Part shown: positions 28,872 to 36,819 of the stretch, piece after piece | Numbering within the stretch: the first letter of the stretch is position 1 | Layout of the letters: each line of letters opens with the position of its first letter | Made by a program: the position numbers and the translations under genes | The notes under the pieces: model-generated | Databases searched by the model: none | What the model was told of the DNA's origin: nothing | Seen by the model: only the letters and a program-made list of their open reading frames with translations | NCBI RefSeq assembly: GCF_016464385.1 | Contig: NZ_JADMLH010000018.1 | Location: forward strand, 1-64,000 | Direction: 5' to 3' | DNA: 64,000 bases | DNA from: Nucisporomicrobium flavum | GTDB lineage: Bacteria > Actinomycetota > Actinomycetes > Mycobacteriales > Micromonosporaceae

Positions 28872-29258
28872 TCACCGGGGGCGGAGCTCGGCCGACACCG
28901 CCATGTCGTCAAGCTCCGCCCATCCGACCGTCCCGTAGTAGTAGTCGTCGTTCTTCTCCCACCGGAACCCGGCCGGGATGGTCTCGCCCGCGTCGTCGTT
29001 GAGGCCACGCCACCAGATCGCACGAATATTCTCACCGTCCGGCGCGGTGAGCTCGAGGACGGCGCCGTCCCGGTGGCGGGCGGTGGTGGTGAAGCGGACG
29101 ACCAACGCCACGGGCTCGGGCGCCGACTCGTACGTCCGCCTCCACAGTTCCCCGTCGACCAGCAGGTACGTGCCGGACAGCACGCGGTCGCGCAGGGCAG
29201 CGCGGTGCTGAGCCGCCAGGAACTCCGGACTGTCGAGCGCCCACTGTTCCGAACTCAC
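28872..29258 (-). CDS. Hypothetical protein at the end of the toxin island, possible immunity protein
   Basis: A 128-residue protein starting VSSEQWALDSPEFL, rich in Trp, Tyr and acidic residues with no membrane segment. The GTG at 29258 has AAGGGAT upstream; a second GTG at 29273 would overlap the previous stop by 4 nt. It directly follows the SitI3-like gene, and its size and acidic character suit an immunity protein for the nearby nuclease toxin. That role is inferred from position only; I do not recognise the family with certainty. Confidence 0.7.
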   Translation of the reverse strand: MSSEQWALDSPEFLAAQHRAALRDRVLSGTYLLVDGELWRRTYESAPEPVALVVRFTTTARHRDGAVLELTAPDGENIRAIWWRGLNDDAGETIPAGFRWEKNDDYYYGTVGWAELDDMAVSAELRPR

Positions 29259-29269
29259 GGCGGATCCCT

Positions 29270-29713
29270 TCACCCAGGAAGAATCTCGTTCGCGCCGGCA
29301 TAGTGATCCCACCACGGCTCCCGGCGATGCTTTACCAGCTCCCCGCCGAACCGTGTGAACAACAGAACGTCGCTGTTCAGTACGAGGACGGCGTTCTCCT
29401 CGCCCGTCTGCAACACCCGTCGCACCACCGTCAGCATGTTCGTGACCTCCCAGGTGAAGTCGGCGAACTTGTCCATCCGGAATCCGATCGACGTGAAGGC
29501 CGTCGGTTCCCATTCCCACATGCCGGTGTCAGAGCTGGCGGAGACGTACCCGTTCTCGCCCGCCAGAATGGTGAGCTCGAAGCCGTATCGGTCGTAGAGG
29601 TCCGCTGAGAGCAGTTCCGGTGTCCCGGTCGGGTGCTCCTCCGGCACCGCGCGCGTCGCCAGCTGCTCGACCGGGATGCTGCCCTCCAGCGTCAGTTCAT
29701 ATTCAAGCGCCAT
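29270..29713 (-). CDS. SitI3-like immunity family protein
   Basis: A 147-residue protein beginning MALEYELTLEGSIPVEQL, with the WEWEPTAFTSIGFRMDK and LVLNSDVLLF segments typical of SitI3-type immunity proteins (the family named from the Myxococcus SitAI toxin pairs). It lies immediately downstream of the toxin remnant, only 8 nt after its stop. The base composition is lower in GC than that of the housekeeping neighbours, in keeping with a mobile toxin/immunity cassette. A TTG upstream at 29725 is a less likely start than the ATG at 29713. Confidence 0.75.
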   Translation of the reverse strand: MALEYELTLEGSIPVEQLATRAVPEEHPTGTPELLSADLYDRYGFELTILAGENGYVSASSDTGMWEWEPTAFTSIGFRMDKFADFTWEVTNMLTVVRRVLQTGEENAVLVLNSDVLLFTRFGGELVKHRREPWWDHYAGANEILPG

Positions 29714-29721
29714 GCTGGTTC

Positions 29722-30369
29722 TCAATCGTCTTGTCGGGGAACAAGCTGGATGATCCGCCCGTCCGGCGTGATGGCCTTGACCTCTCTAAGCCGATCGATT
29801 GGCCAGTCGTCGAACTGCTTTCGGAGTGCAGCAACATCGCCCTCCCAATCCTCGAGGTTCACCACGACTCGCTGCGTCTGATTCTTCTTGATCTTCTTCC
29901 CGACCTCGTACCAGACTCCGCGCACCGGCTTGTCGGCTCCCGGGGAGTAGCAGTCGAACACTCTGCCTTCGAGGAGATAGTCCGGCTTGGAACGTTCCCT
30001 ACCGGTGTCGCCGGTTGCCGCCCGGGCCGCAGCGACCTCCTCGCGTGTGGGGTTTTGTTGGATCCGGTAGCCGCGGTCGGCGAGGATCTCGGCGGCCCGT
30101 GTTCTCGCGATGGAGCGATCGCTGGACGTCCGTATCCTGGCTCTGGCTGACGTCCGTCGGATGGCCGGTCGGGGAGCCGCCCGGGTCGCCGGTGATGTGC
30201 GTGACGAAGTGGTCTGGCTGCCCGCCGCCGCCTCCCGCGCCGGCCCGACCCGTCCGGGCCACCTCTTCGATTGCATCGTGGCCACCTCGGACGCTGTGCG
30301 CGGCGCTGTGGCTTCGGGCTTGGCGAGGGCCTGGCTCGTCGCTGCCGTGCGGCCTTCGCGGCACCGGGC
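29722..30369 (-). pseudogene. Frameshifted CdiA-type tRNase toxin, C-terminal part of a T7SS polymorphic toxin
   Basis: The last 110 residues (to 29722) match the C-terminal tRNA nuclease domain of CdiA-type toxins: PDYLLEGRVFDCYSP, QTQRVVVNLEDWEGDV and PIDRLREVKA. The upstream linker reads sensibly only in another frame: GGGGGQPDHFVTHITGDPGG...RSLHRENT, which then jumps into AAEILADRGYRIQQNP at a GGG run (30096-30098), as if one G had been added. In addition the preceding secretion-domain gene stops at 30370 in the toxin's final frame. The toxin therefore appears severed from its secretion domain. A short frame from an ATG at 30285 could still express the tRNase domain without a proper N-terminus. 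Confidence 0.75.
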
Positions 30370-31071
30370 TCAGCCTTTGAGGAGGGTCGTCAGGTTCTGG
30401 AGGCTGGTGATCAGCGCGCTCGTGTAGCTCATGATGCGGCCCGCCCATTTCACCACTGCCGAGGCGATCTGGGCGGCCACCACCGGGATCGTCACCACCA
30501 GGAGCGACTCCGCCGCCCAGACGATCACCCGGGCGACCAGGTCGGCGATCAGGTCACGGACGATGTCGCGGGTGAAGGTGACCAGGTTGCCGGCCGCCTG
30601 GGTGGCCGCGGCCATCGTCGCGGCCAGCACGCCGAGGCCGTCCAGCGCGTCGACGTTGTTGGCCATCAGGTTCTGGTACGTCTCCGCCGCCGGTCCCTGC
30701 CAGTCGGGTACGTCCGCGGCGAGGGCCGACTCGAGGTCGGTGGCCATCGACTGGAGTTCGGCCGCCATGTTCGTCCAGGTGGCGGCGTGGGAGGCGACAT
30801 GGTCCGGGATGCCGGCCAGTTTGTCGAGCATCTCGCGGAGCGGGTCGAAATACTCCATCGCCCAGCCGAGGCCGTTGGACAGCAGGGCGCTGAACGGGTC
30901 CAGGACGGTCGCCGCGGCCTCGGTGGCGAACGCGCCGCCGGCCAGCGCCTGGTCGACCCAGGTGCCGCCGTCGACCGCCTGGTGCAGGCCCTGGAAGCTG
31001 TCCGCCAGGGAGAGGCCGGTCCACGCCGTACGCGTCGAGGTGACCGGGGCGACCAGCGACTCGCCGGTCAT
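30370..31071 (-). CDS. Type VII secretion target domain protein (N-terminal module of a polymorphic toxin)
   Basis: A 233-residue helical protein. A WXG-like turn is visible as DWQGPAAETYQN (near residue 125), with long Ala-rich amphipathic helices before and after and a hydrophobic stretch (about 185-215). Such proteins are secreted by type VII systems and often carry a toxin at the C-terminus. The ATG overlaps the stop of the upstream gene (ATGA). It ends at LTTLLKG with a stop codon in frame with the downstream toxin domain, which suggests that it was once longer. Confidence 0.8.
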   Translation of the reverse strand: MTGESLVAPVTSTRTAWTGLSLADSFQGLHQAVDGGTWVDQALAGGAFATEAAATVLDPFSALLSNGLGWAMEYFDPLREMLDKLAGIPDHVASHAATWTNMAAELQSMATDLESALAADVPDWQGPAAETYQNLMANNVDALDGLGVLAATMAAATQAAGNLVTFTRDIVRDLIADLVARVIVWAAESLLVVTIPVVAAQIASAVVKWAGRIMSYTSALITSLQNLTTLLKG

Positions 31072-31382
31072 GTCAGGCGTCCCGCGCGCCGTACGCGGTC
31101 CGCTGACGTCCCGTCGACGGCGTCGTAGTCGTCCCCGGTGCGGATCAGCGCCTCCGCGGCCAGGGCGAGGTTCTCCTCCATGTACGCCAGGAGCTCGTCC
31201 TGCCGCACGTGCCGGCGCTCGAGGATCGTGGACATCCAGGCGCACAGCATCCCGTACGCCGCATCGTCCTGGGCGATGGCCGCGCTCGCGGCCTTGACCG
31301 CGCCGAACCGCCGCTGCACCGCGTCGATCTTCGCGGCGTGGGCCCGCAGCTGCGCGACGTCCACGGAGAACCCGTCGGCCAT
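31068..31382 (-). CDS. Small ESX/WXG100-associated helical protein
   Basis: A 104-residue, almost entirely helical protein starting MADGFSVDVAQLRAHAAKID, the typical opening of type VII secretion-associated proteins of the EspC/WXG100-like class. It lacks a clear WxG in the middle. It follows the YbaB-like gene after 3 nt and overlaps the next gene by 4 nt, so it is part of one translationally coupled operon. It probably serves as a secretion partner for the toxin module. Confidence 0.8.
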   Translation of the reverse strand: MADGFSVDVAQLRAHAAKIDAVQRRFGAVKAASAAIAQDDAAYGMLCAWMSTILERRHVRQDELLAYMEENLALAAEALIRTGDDYDAVDGTSADRVRRAGRLT

Positions 31383-31385
31383 GCG

Positions 31386-31784
31386 TCACTCCCCGTCGCG
31401 CAACTGGTCGTCCAGCCGGTCGGCGATCGCATGGGCGGCCGGCGAGTCGGCGCCCAGCGTTTCCGTGATGATCTGCCGCGACTGCTCGGCGGCCTTCCTC
31501 CGAGCCTCCCGCAGCGCGCCGAGCACGGCGCGGGACACGACCTCCGGCGCGACGCGCTGGGTGCGGTCGGTGAGCCGCAGGTCGACGAGAACCCCGCCGG
31601 AGTCGATCGTCACCTCGGCGATGCCGTTGCCGTCCTCGGCGGTGACCCGCAGCTCGCCGAGGCGGTCGCTCATGGCCCGGGTGTCGGCGGCCTTACGGTC
31701 GATCCGGGCTTTCCAATCCGCCAGGTACGCCCGCGCGCCGTCGGGGTCGAGCAGCCCCTCGCTGTCGGGGAAGCTGCTGGTCAT
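31386..31784 (-). CDS. YbaB/EbfC-like protein of a type VII secretion operon
   Basis: A 132-residue protein. The central part (GELRVTAEDGNGIAEVTIDSG) matches the YbaB/EbfC nucleoid-protein fold, which in actinobacteria often begins small type VII secretion and toxin operons, similar to EspL-like proteins. It is the first gene of the minus-strand operon that runs to 28872. Its role is unclear: DNA binding or a chaperone function for the WXG-like partner are both possible. Confidence 0.8.
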   Translation of the reverse strand: MTSSFPDSEGLLDPDGARAYLADWKARIDRKAADTRAMSDRLGELRVTAEDGNGIAEVTIDSGGVLVDLRLTDRTQRVAPEVVSRAVLGALREARRKAAEQSRQIITETLGADSPAAHAIADRLDDQLRDGE

Positions 31785-31862
31785 CGCGGGTCCTTACAGC
31801 CGAGCAGGGTGCCGTTCATCGTCGGCAGCCTATCAACGCCGGGCGATGTCCGGAGGTGCCTG

Positions 31863-31888
31863 CATCGGTTATCCACAGGCAACCGATG
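31863..31888. promoter_or_regulatory. Inverted repeat enclosing a perfect DnaA box
   Basis: CATCGGTT (31863-31870) and AACCGATG (31881-31888) form an 8-bp perfect inverted repeat with a 10-nt spacer. The left arm runs into TTATCCACA (31869-31877), a perfect match to the consensus DnaA box. It lies in the divergent promoter region between the toxin operon and the Uma2 gene. A single box is not an origin. Confidence 0.45.
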
Positions 31889-31915
31889 ATTCGCTGCGGA
31901 GAGGCTCCCGAGACG

Positions 31916-31921
31916 TAGGAT
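31916..31921 (+). promoter_or_regulatory. -10 box (TAGGAT) of a probable leaderless transcript
   Basis: TAGGAT ends 6 nt before the ATG at 31928 and no ribosome binding site is seen. Confidence 0.45.
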
Positions 31922-31927
31922 GACGAC

Positions 31928-32488
31928 ATGAGCGCGGAGGCCTTCGGCAAGCATCTCCCTGCCGTGGTCACGCTGGACGACCTGGCGGCGATGAATGCTG
32001 CCGATCAATACGGCCATCGTTACGAACTGAGTCCGGAAGGGGCGCTTTCTGTCATGCCGCCGCCGGATTCCGAGCACGCTGCCATCGCCAGTCGTCTGCT
32101 CGTGTGGCTGGCGCTTGCCGGGTGGCCGGCCGACCAGGTCCTTCAGGCGGTCGGTGTCAGGATCGCCGGGCCGGATGGCATCGGGGGACAGATCCCCGAC
32201 CTCACCGTCTGGGCCAAGGCGCAGCCGCGCACGGTCTGGCTCGCCGTGACGGATCTGCTGCTGGTGGTGGAGATCGTGTCTCCGGGATCCGCGGCGATGG
32301 ACGAGGTCATCAAGGCACGGGAGTATGCGCGAGCGGGGATTCCCCGGTACTGGATGGTCGAGCGTGACGTTGCGCAGACCGTGACCCTGCATACGCTTGG
32401 TCCGAGCGGAACCTACGACGTGGCGGCCAAGATGCCCCTTGCCTGGCTGTTGCAGACGTCGCCCGCCGACCACCTGCCCGAGCTCTGA
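31928..32488 (+). CDS. Uma2 family (DUF820) putative restriction-like endonuclease
   Basis: A 186-residue protein of the PD-(D/E)xK nuclease superfamily. The active-site pattern is seen as IPDLTVW, then LVVEIVSPGS, then DEVIKAREYARAGIPRYWMVE. The family is abundant in actinobacteria and cyanobacteria and is thought to be nuclease-like, but no biological role is established. It sits alone on the plus strand between the toxin operon and the TauE gene, with which it converges after 4 nt. Confidence 0.9.
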   Translation: MSAEAFGKHLPAVVTLDDLAAMNAADQYGHRYELSPEGALSVMPPPDSEHAAIASRLLVWLALAGWPADQVLQAVGVRIAGPDGIGGQIPDLTVWAKAQPRTVWLAVTDLLLVVEIVSPGSAAMDEVIKAREYARAGIPRYWMVERDVAQTVTLHTLGPSGTYDVAAKMPLAWLLQTSPADHLPEL

Positions 32489-32492
32489 CCGC

Positions 32493-33254
32493 TCAGGCGG
32501 AGAAGAGCAGGCGGGCGATCGCGACCAGCCCGATCACGACGATCAGCGTCCGCATCAGGGCCGGTGACAACCGGCGGCCGAAGCGGGCCCCCGCCACCCC
32601 GCCCAGCGTCGCCCCGGCCGCGATCAGCGCGACCACGGTCCAGTCGACCGAGTGCCACGCGACCACCATGAACGTGACGGCGGCCAGCGCGTTCACGGCC
32701 GTGGTCAGCACGTTCTTCAGACCTGTGATGGCTTGCAGGGACTCCGCGGTCAGGACGCTCATCAGGCCGATGACCAGGACGCCCTGGGCCGCGCCGAAGT
32801 AGCCGCCGTAGATGCCGAGCAGGAACGTCCCGGCGATGAGGGTGATGTCCCGGGTGCGCGACGGTCCGGGGGCCCGGCGGCGGGCCGCGCGGCGTTGCAG
32901 GGCCGGGCCGGTCACCACCATGAGCAGGCCGAGCGCGATGAGCACGGGCACGATGGCCCGGAACGCTGACGCCGGCAACGCGAGCAGGAGGAGCGCCCCG
33001 GTGAGGCCACCGAGGCACGACGCGGGCAGGAGCTGTCTCAGGCGGCCGGCCTGGCCGGTGAGTTCGCGGCGGTAGCCCCAGGTGCCGGTGATGCCGCCGC
33101 CGACCAGGCCGATGTTGTTGGAGACGTTGGCGACCAGCGGCGGGTAGCCGAACAGCACGAGCGTCGGGAACGTGACCAGGGTGCCCGAGCCGACCACCAC
33201 GTTGATCATGCCGGCCCAGAAGCCGGCGGCGAAGATCGCGAGCGGCTCGAGCAC
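32493..33254 (-). CDS. TauE/SafE family membrane permease
   Basis: A 253-residue protein with about seven to eight transmembrane helices of the TauE/SafE (sulfite exporter-like) family. The N-terminal repeat GFWAGMINVVVGSGTLVTFPTL and the second-half repeat GIYGGYFGAAQGVLVIG are the family hallmarks. It likely exports a sulfur-containing or other organic anion, but the substrate cannot be read from sequence. The GTG start has TAGCGT 7 nt upstream (minus strand), so the message may be leaderless. Confidence 0.93.
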   Translation of the reverse strand: MLEPLAIFAAGFWAGMINVVVGSGTLVTFPTLVLFGYPPLVANVSNNIGLVGGGITGTWGYRRELTGQAGRLRQLLPASCLGGLTGALLLLALPASAFRAIVPVLIALGLLMVVTGPALQRRAARRRAPGPSRTRDITLIAGTFLLGIYGGYFGAAQGVLVIGLMSVLTAESLQAITGLKNVLTTAVNALAAVTFMVVAWHSVDWTVVALIAAGATLGGVAGARFGRRLSPALMRTLIVVIGLVAIARLLFSA

Positions 33255-33264
33255 GCCTCCGACG

Positions 33265-34317
33265 CTACAGCCGGCGGGTGGCCTCGTCCTCTTCCGGACG
33301 GCGCTGCGCCGGCAGCGAGATCGGCCGCGTGTCGTCGGCGGCCTCGTCGGCCGGGCGTTCCAGGTTGGCCACCGTCGTCTTCTCCCGGACGGGAGCGGGA
33401 GAAGGGGCTTGAACCGGGGGTACGGGGGTCAGCCGCGTGGTCGGGTCCTGGGCCGGGTCGGGCCGTTCCTCGCCGAGGATGGACATCGACTTCGTCGTGG
33501 CCTCACCCGGTTCGGGCGTGGCGGGGACCGGGGTGAGGACCTGGGTGCGGTCGCCCGGCACCTCGGCCGGGCCCAGCACCTGGGTCCTGTCACCGTCCGA
33601 ACCAGGGCCCGGACCAGCTGAGATGACCGTCGTGACCTCTTCCGACTTCGCGACGTCCCGGGTCGGCTCCTCCGACTTGGCGACGTCCTGCGTCGGCGCC
33701 TCGGCATGCGCGTCCCGCTCCTGCGGCGCGGGCGAAGGCTTCGGCGGCAGCGACTGCGGGGCGGGCGAAGGCGGCGGGAACAGCGACAGCAGCGTCGTCT
33801 TCTCGTCGCTGTCGTCCACCGCGAAGGCCGTCGTCCGTTCCGACGCCATCGGGGTGCCCGGTGCCGTGGCGGATCCCCGGGCCCGGCCGAGCGTGCCGAT
33901 GAAGACCACCTGCGGTGGCTCGTACGCGGCCCAGCGGCGGGCGCTCAGAGCCGTGCAGAGCAGGGGAACGGCGAGCAGGAGCACGAGGCCGTACCCGGGG
34001 GTGCTGACGTTGAAGCCGTCCTTGGTGATCTCCGCCGGCCAGACGCCGGCGTACGAGTCGGGTGCGATGCGCGCCCAGGCGCCGATCCCGAGGAAGGCCA
34101 GGCCGGCGGCGAGCGGTCCGGCGGGGGAGATCGGGGCGAAGAGCAGGATCGCGTACGCCGCCCCGGCCAGCAGGAGCAGCAGCAGCCCGCCCAGCGACTC
34201 GGGGCCGCCGTTGTCGCGGGCCCGGCCGGTGAGGTCCTGGTCGAACCCGACCCCGCACAGGATCCACGTCGCGGGCGCCAGCACGAGGGCGTACAGGATC
34301 GACCGGAGATGTCGCAC
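33265..34317 (-). CDS. Membrane protein with long tail of repeated threonine motifs
   Basis: A 350-residue protein with about four transmembrane segments in the first 130 residues and a long Pro/Ala/Glu-rich cytoplasmic tail. The tail carries many short threonine motifs of the type (D/E)-x-T-(T/Q)-x-hydrophobic: SERTTAF, DEKTTLL, EEVTTVI, DRTQVL twice, DPTTRL, REKTTVA. These resemble the ETTSVF site of GarA, which is phosphorylated by Ser/Thr kinases and read by FHA domains. I do not recognise a named family. The GTG start has TACGGT 6 nt upstream on the minus strand. It is divergent from the thioesterase gene. Confidence 0.8.
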   Translation of the reverse strand: MRHLRSILYALVLAPATWILCGVGFDQDLTGRARDNGGPESLGGLLLLLLAGAAYAILLFAPISPAGPLAAGLAFLGIGAWARIAPDSYAGVWPAEITKDGFNVSTPGYGLVLLLAVPLLCTALSARRWAAYEPPQVVFIGTLGRARGSATAPGTPMASERTTAFAVDDSDEKTTLLSLFPPPSPAPQSLPPKPSPAPQERDAHAEAPTQDVAKSEEPTRDVAKSEEVTTVISAGPGPGSDGDRTQVLGPAEVPGDRTQVLTPVPATPEPGEATTKSMSILGEERPDPAQDPTTRLTPVPPVQAPSPAPVREKTTVANLERPADEAADDTRPISLPAQRRPEEDEATRRL

Positions 34318-34354
34318 GTCCGGACCGTACCGGGGAACGGCAACCAGGAGGAAT

Positions 34355-34360
34355 TAACGT
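34355..34360 (+). promoter_or_regulatory. -10 box (TAACGT) of a probable leaderless transcript
   Basis: TAACGT ends 7 nt before the ATG at 34368. A GGAGGA at 34348-34353 could alternatively act as a distant ribosome binding site, but it is 14 nt from the ATG. Confidence 0.4.
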
Positions 34361-34367
34361 ATCGGCC

Positions 34368-34883
34368 ATGAGTCAACACCCGTCGGGACGGCCGACCTCG
34401 CACTCGCGGGTCACGTTGAGCCGGATCATGAGTGCGGTCGACGTCAACCTGTACGGCACGGTGCACGGCGGCGTGTTGATGAAGTTCGTCGACGACGTGG
34501 CCGGCGCGGCGGCCGCCCGGCACAGCGGCGGGACCGCGGTGACCGCCGCGATCGACGAGATCGTGTTCGTGGAGCCGGTGCGGGTGGGCGACCTCGTGCA
34601 CGCGTACGCGCAGGTGAACTGGACCGGCAGCACCTCGATGGAGGTGGGCGTACGGCTGACCGCGGAGCGGTGGGACACCGCCGGCGGCGATCCGATCACC
34701 GTGGCCACCGCCTACCTGGTGTTCGTCGGGGTGGACGTGTCGGGGCATCCGCGCACGGTCCCGCCGGTGGTGCCGGAGACGCCCGAGGACGAGCGCCGGT
34801 TCCGCGAGGCGATCATCCGTCGCGAGCACCGCCTGGCCCGGAGAAAAGCGATCCAGGCGGCCCGGGCCAGCCATGCTGAGTAA
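34368..34883 (+). CDS. Acyl-CoA thioesterase (hotdog fold)
   Basis: A 171-residue single-hotdog thioesterase of the YciA/Acot type. The hotdog helix is seen as NLYGTVHGGVLMKFVDDVAG with the catalytic-region Gly and Asp, and a basic helical tail (EHRLARRKAIQAAR) follows. It hydrolyses acyl-CoA. The acetoacetyl-CoA synthetase gene begins 16 nt after its stop, so both may act in acyl-CoA balance. Confidence 0.92.
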   Translation: MSQHPSGRPTSHSRVTLSRIMSAVDVNLYGTVHGGVLMKFVDDVAGAAAARHSGGTAVTAAIDEIVFVEPVRVGDLVHAYAQVNWTGSTSMEVGVRLTAERWDTAGGDPITVATAYLVFVGVDVSGHPRTVPPVVPETPEDERRFREAIIRREHRLARRKAIQAARASHAE

Positions 34884-34887
34884 CCGT

Positions 34888-34893
34888 TAAGGT
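34888..34893 (+). promoter_or_regulatory. -10 box (TAAGGT) of a probable leaderless transcript for aacS
   Basis: TAAGGT ends 6 nt before the ATG at 34900. The gene thus seems to have its own promoter although it follows the thioesterase stop by only 16 nt. Confidence 0.45.
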
Positions 34894-34899
34894 GTCGGC

Positions 34900-36819
34900 A
34901 TGACGACGGGCACAGTGCTGTGGACGCCGCCGGCGGACGTCCTGGAGACCTCCCGGATGGGCCGGTTCCTGACCTGGCTGCGCGCCGAGCGCGGCGTCGA
35001 CGTCGGCGACTACGCGGGGTTGTGGGAGTGGTCCGTCACCGACCTGACCGGGTTCTGGCAGGCGGTCTGGGACTACTTCGAGGTGATCGCGCACACCGCG
35101 CCGACCGCGGTCCTCGGCGACCCGGCGATGCCGGGGGCCACGTGGTTCCCCGGGGCGACGCTCAACTACGCCGAGCATGTGCTGCGGATGCCCGGCCTCG
35201 GCGACGAGGACCCGGTCGTCATCGCGTACTCGCAGACCCGGGAGCCGGTCACGCTCACCGCCCGGCAGCTGCGCGAGGAGGTCCGGAGGGTCGCTGCCGG
35301 GCTGCGCCGGCTCGGCGTCGCGAGCGGGGACCGGGTCGCGGCGTACGCGCCGAACATCCCGGAGACGTACGTCCTCATGCTGGCGACGGCGAGCCTCGGT
35401 GCCGTCTTCTCGTCGTGCGCGCCGGAGTTCGGGGTGCGCAGCGTCATCGACCGCTGGACGCAGATCGAGCCGAAGGTGCTGGTCGCGGTCGACGGTTACC
35501 GCTACGGCGACAAGGCGATCGACCGCAGTGCCGAGGTGGCGGCGATCCGCGAGGCCCTGCCCAGCGTCGAACGTGTCATCACGATCCCGTACCTGGGCGG
35601 CGAGGGCGACTGGGACACCCTCGACGGCGACGATCCGCTGACGTTCGCCGCGGTGCCGTTCGCCCACCCGCTCTACGTGCTCTACTCCTCCGGCACGACG
35701 GGCCTGCCGAAGCCGATCGTGCACGGCCACGGCGGCATCCTGCTCGAGCACCTCAAGATGCTCGCGCTGCACCACGACCTCGGCCCCGGCGACCGGTTCT
35801 TCTGGTTCACCACGACCGGCTGGATGATGTGGAACTTCCTGGCCTCGGGCCCGGCGGCCGGCGCGGCGATCGTGCTGTTCGACGGCAACCCCGGCCACCC
35901 CGGCCTGGGCGCGCTCTGGCGGCTCGCCGCCGACGCCGGGGTCACTTTTTTCGGTACGTCCGCACCGTTCATCCTGGCGTGCCGCAAGGCCGGGGTGCAG
36001 CCGCCACCGAACGTGATCCGCGGCGTCGGCTCGACGGGCGCGCCGCTGCCTCCCGAGGGCTTCCGCTGGGTCTACGAGGCGCTGGGGGAGAAGCCGCAAC
36101 TGCAGTCGCTGTCCGGCGGCACCGACGTGTGCACCGGCTTCGTCGGCGGGGCGCCGCTGCTGCCGGTGGTCGAGGGCGTCATCTCGTGCCGGGCGCTGGG
36201 CGCGCGGGTGGAGGCGTACGACCCGCAGGGCAAGCCGCTCATCGGGCAGCTGGGCGAGCTCGTCATCACCGCGCCGATGCCGAGCATGCCGGTGGGCTTC
36301 TGGAACGACGCGGACGGCCGCCGGTACTTCGAGGCGTACTTCGACGTCTTCCCCGGCGTGTGGCGCCACGGCGACTGGATCACGATCGGCGAGGACGGCA
36401 CCTGCGTCATCACCGGCCGGTCCGACGCCACGCTGAACCGCGGCGGTGTGCGGCTCGGCACCGCGGAGTTCTACTCGGTGGTCGAGGCGATCCCGGAGAT
36501 CGCCGACTCGGTCGTCGTCCACCTGGACCAGCAGGACGAGCTGCTGCTGTTCGTGGTGCTCGCCGAGGGCCTCGAGCTCGACGACGCGCTGCGCGGCCGC
36601 ATCCGGGCCGAGCTGCGTGCCGCGCTCTCGCCGCGGCACGTCCCCGACGAGATCCATCAGGTACGGGCGGTGCCCCGCACCCTGTCGGCGAAGAAGCTCG
36701 AGGTCCCGGTGAAGCGCATCCTCACCGGCACACCGGCCGACCAGGCCGCGGCGAAGGGCGCGCTGGCCAACCCGGAATCGCTGACGGCCTTCGAGGAGTA
36801 CGCGAAGGAGCGTGCCTAG
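34900..36819 (+). CDS. aacS: Acetoacetyl-CoA synthetase
   Basis: A 639-residue ANL-family adenylate-forming enzyme that activates acetoacetate. The P-loop-like motif YSSGTTGLPKPIVHGHGG (near residue 265), the SGGTDV motif and the C-terminal lysine in TLSAKKLEVPVKRIL are present. The N-terminal WTPPADVLETSRMGRF and overall length fit acetoacetate-CoA ligases rather than acetyl-CoA synthetases. Its stop codon overlaps the stop of the convergent TIGR03089 gene by 2 nt. Confidence 0.94.
   Translation: MTTGTVLWTPPADVLETSRMGRFLTWLRAERGVDVGDYAGLWEWSVTDLTGFWQAVWDYFEVIAHTAPTAVLGDPAMPGATWFPGATLNYAEHVLRMPGLGDEDPVVIAYSQTREPVTLTARQLREEVRRVAAGLRRLGVASGDRVAAYAPNIPETYVLMLATASLGAVFSSCAPEFGVRSVIDRWTQIEPKVLVAVDGYRYGDKAIDRSAEVAAIREALPSVERVITIPYLGGEGDWDTLDGDDPLTFAAVPFAHPLYVLYSSGTTGLPKPIVHGHGGILLEHLKMLALHHDLGPGDRFFWFTTTGWMMWNFLASGPAAGAAIVLFDGNPGHPGLGALWRLAADAGVTFFGTSAPFILACRKAGVQPPPNVIRGVGSTGAPLPPEGFRWVYEALGEKPQLQSLSGGTDVCTGFVGGAPLLPVVEGVISCRALGARVEAYDPQGKPLIGQLGELVITAPMPSMPVGFWNDADGRRYFEAYFDVFPGVWRHGDWITIGEDGTCVITGRSDATLNRGGVRLGTAEFYSVVEAIPEIADSVVVHLDQQDELLLFVVLAEGLELDDALRGRIRAELRAALSPRHVPDEIHQVRAVPRTLSAKKLEVPVKRILTGTPADQAAAKGALANPESLTAFEEYAKERA

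Noticed and set aside
29999..30448. A complete separate gene in the alternative frame over the toxin linker
   Set aside because: Its start lies inside the secretion-domain gene without a ribosome binding site and its end runs out of frame with the nuclease domain; it is better explained as part of a frameshifted toxin gene.
31863..31888. Chromosomal replication origin
   Set aside because: Only one DnaA box is present and dnaA, dnaN and an AT-rich unwinding region are absent.
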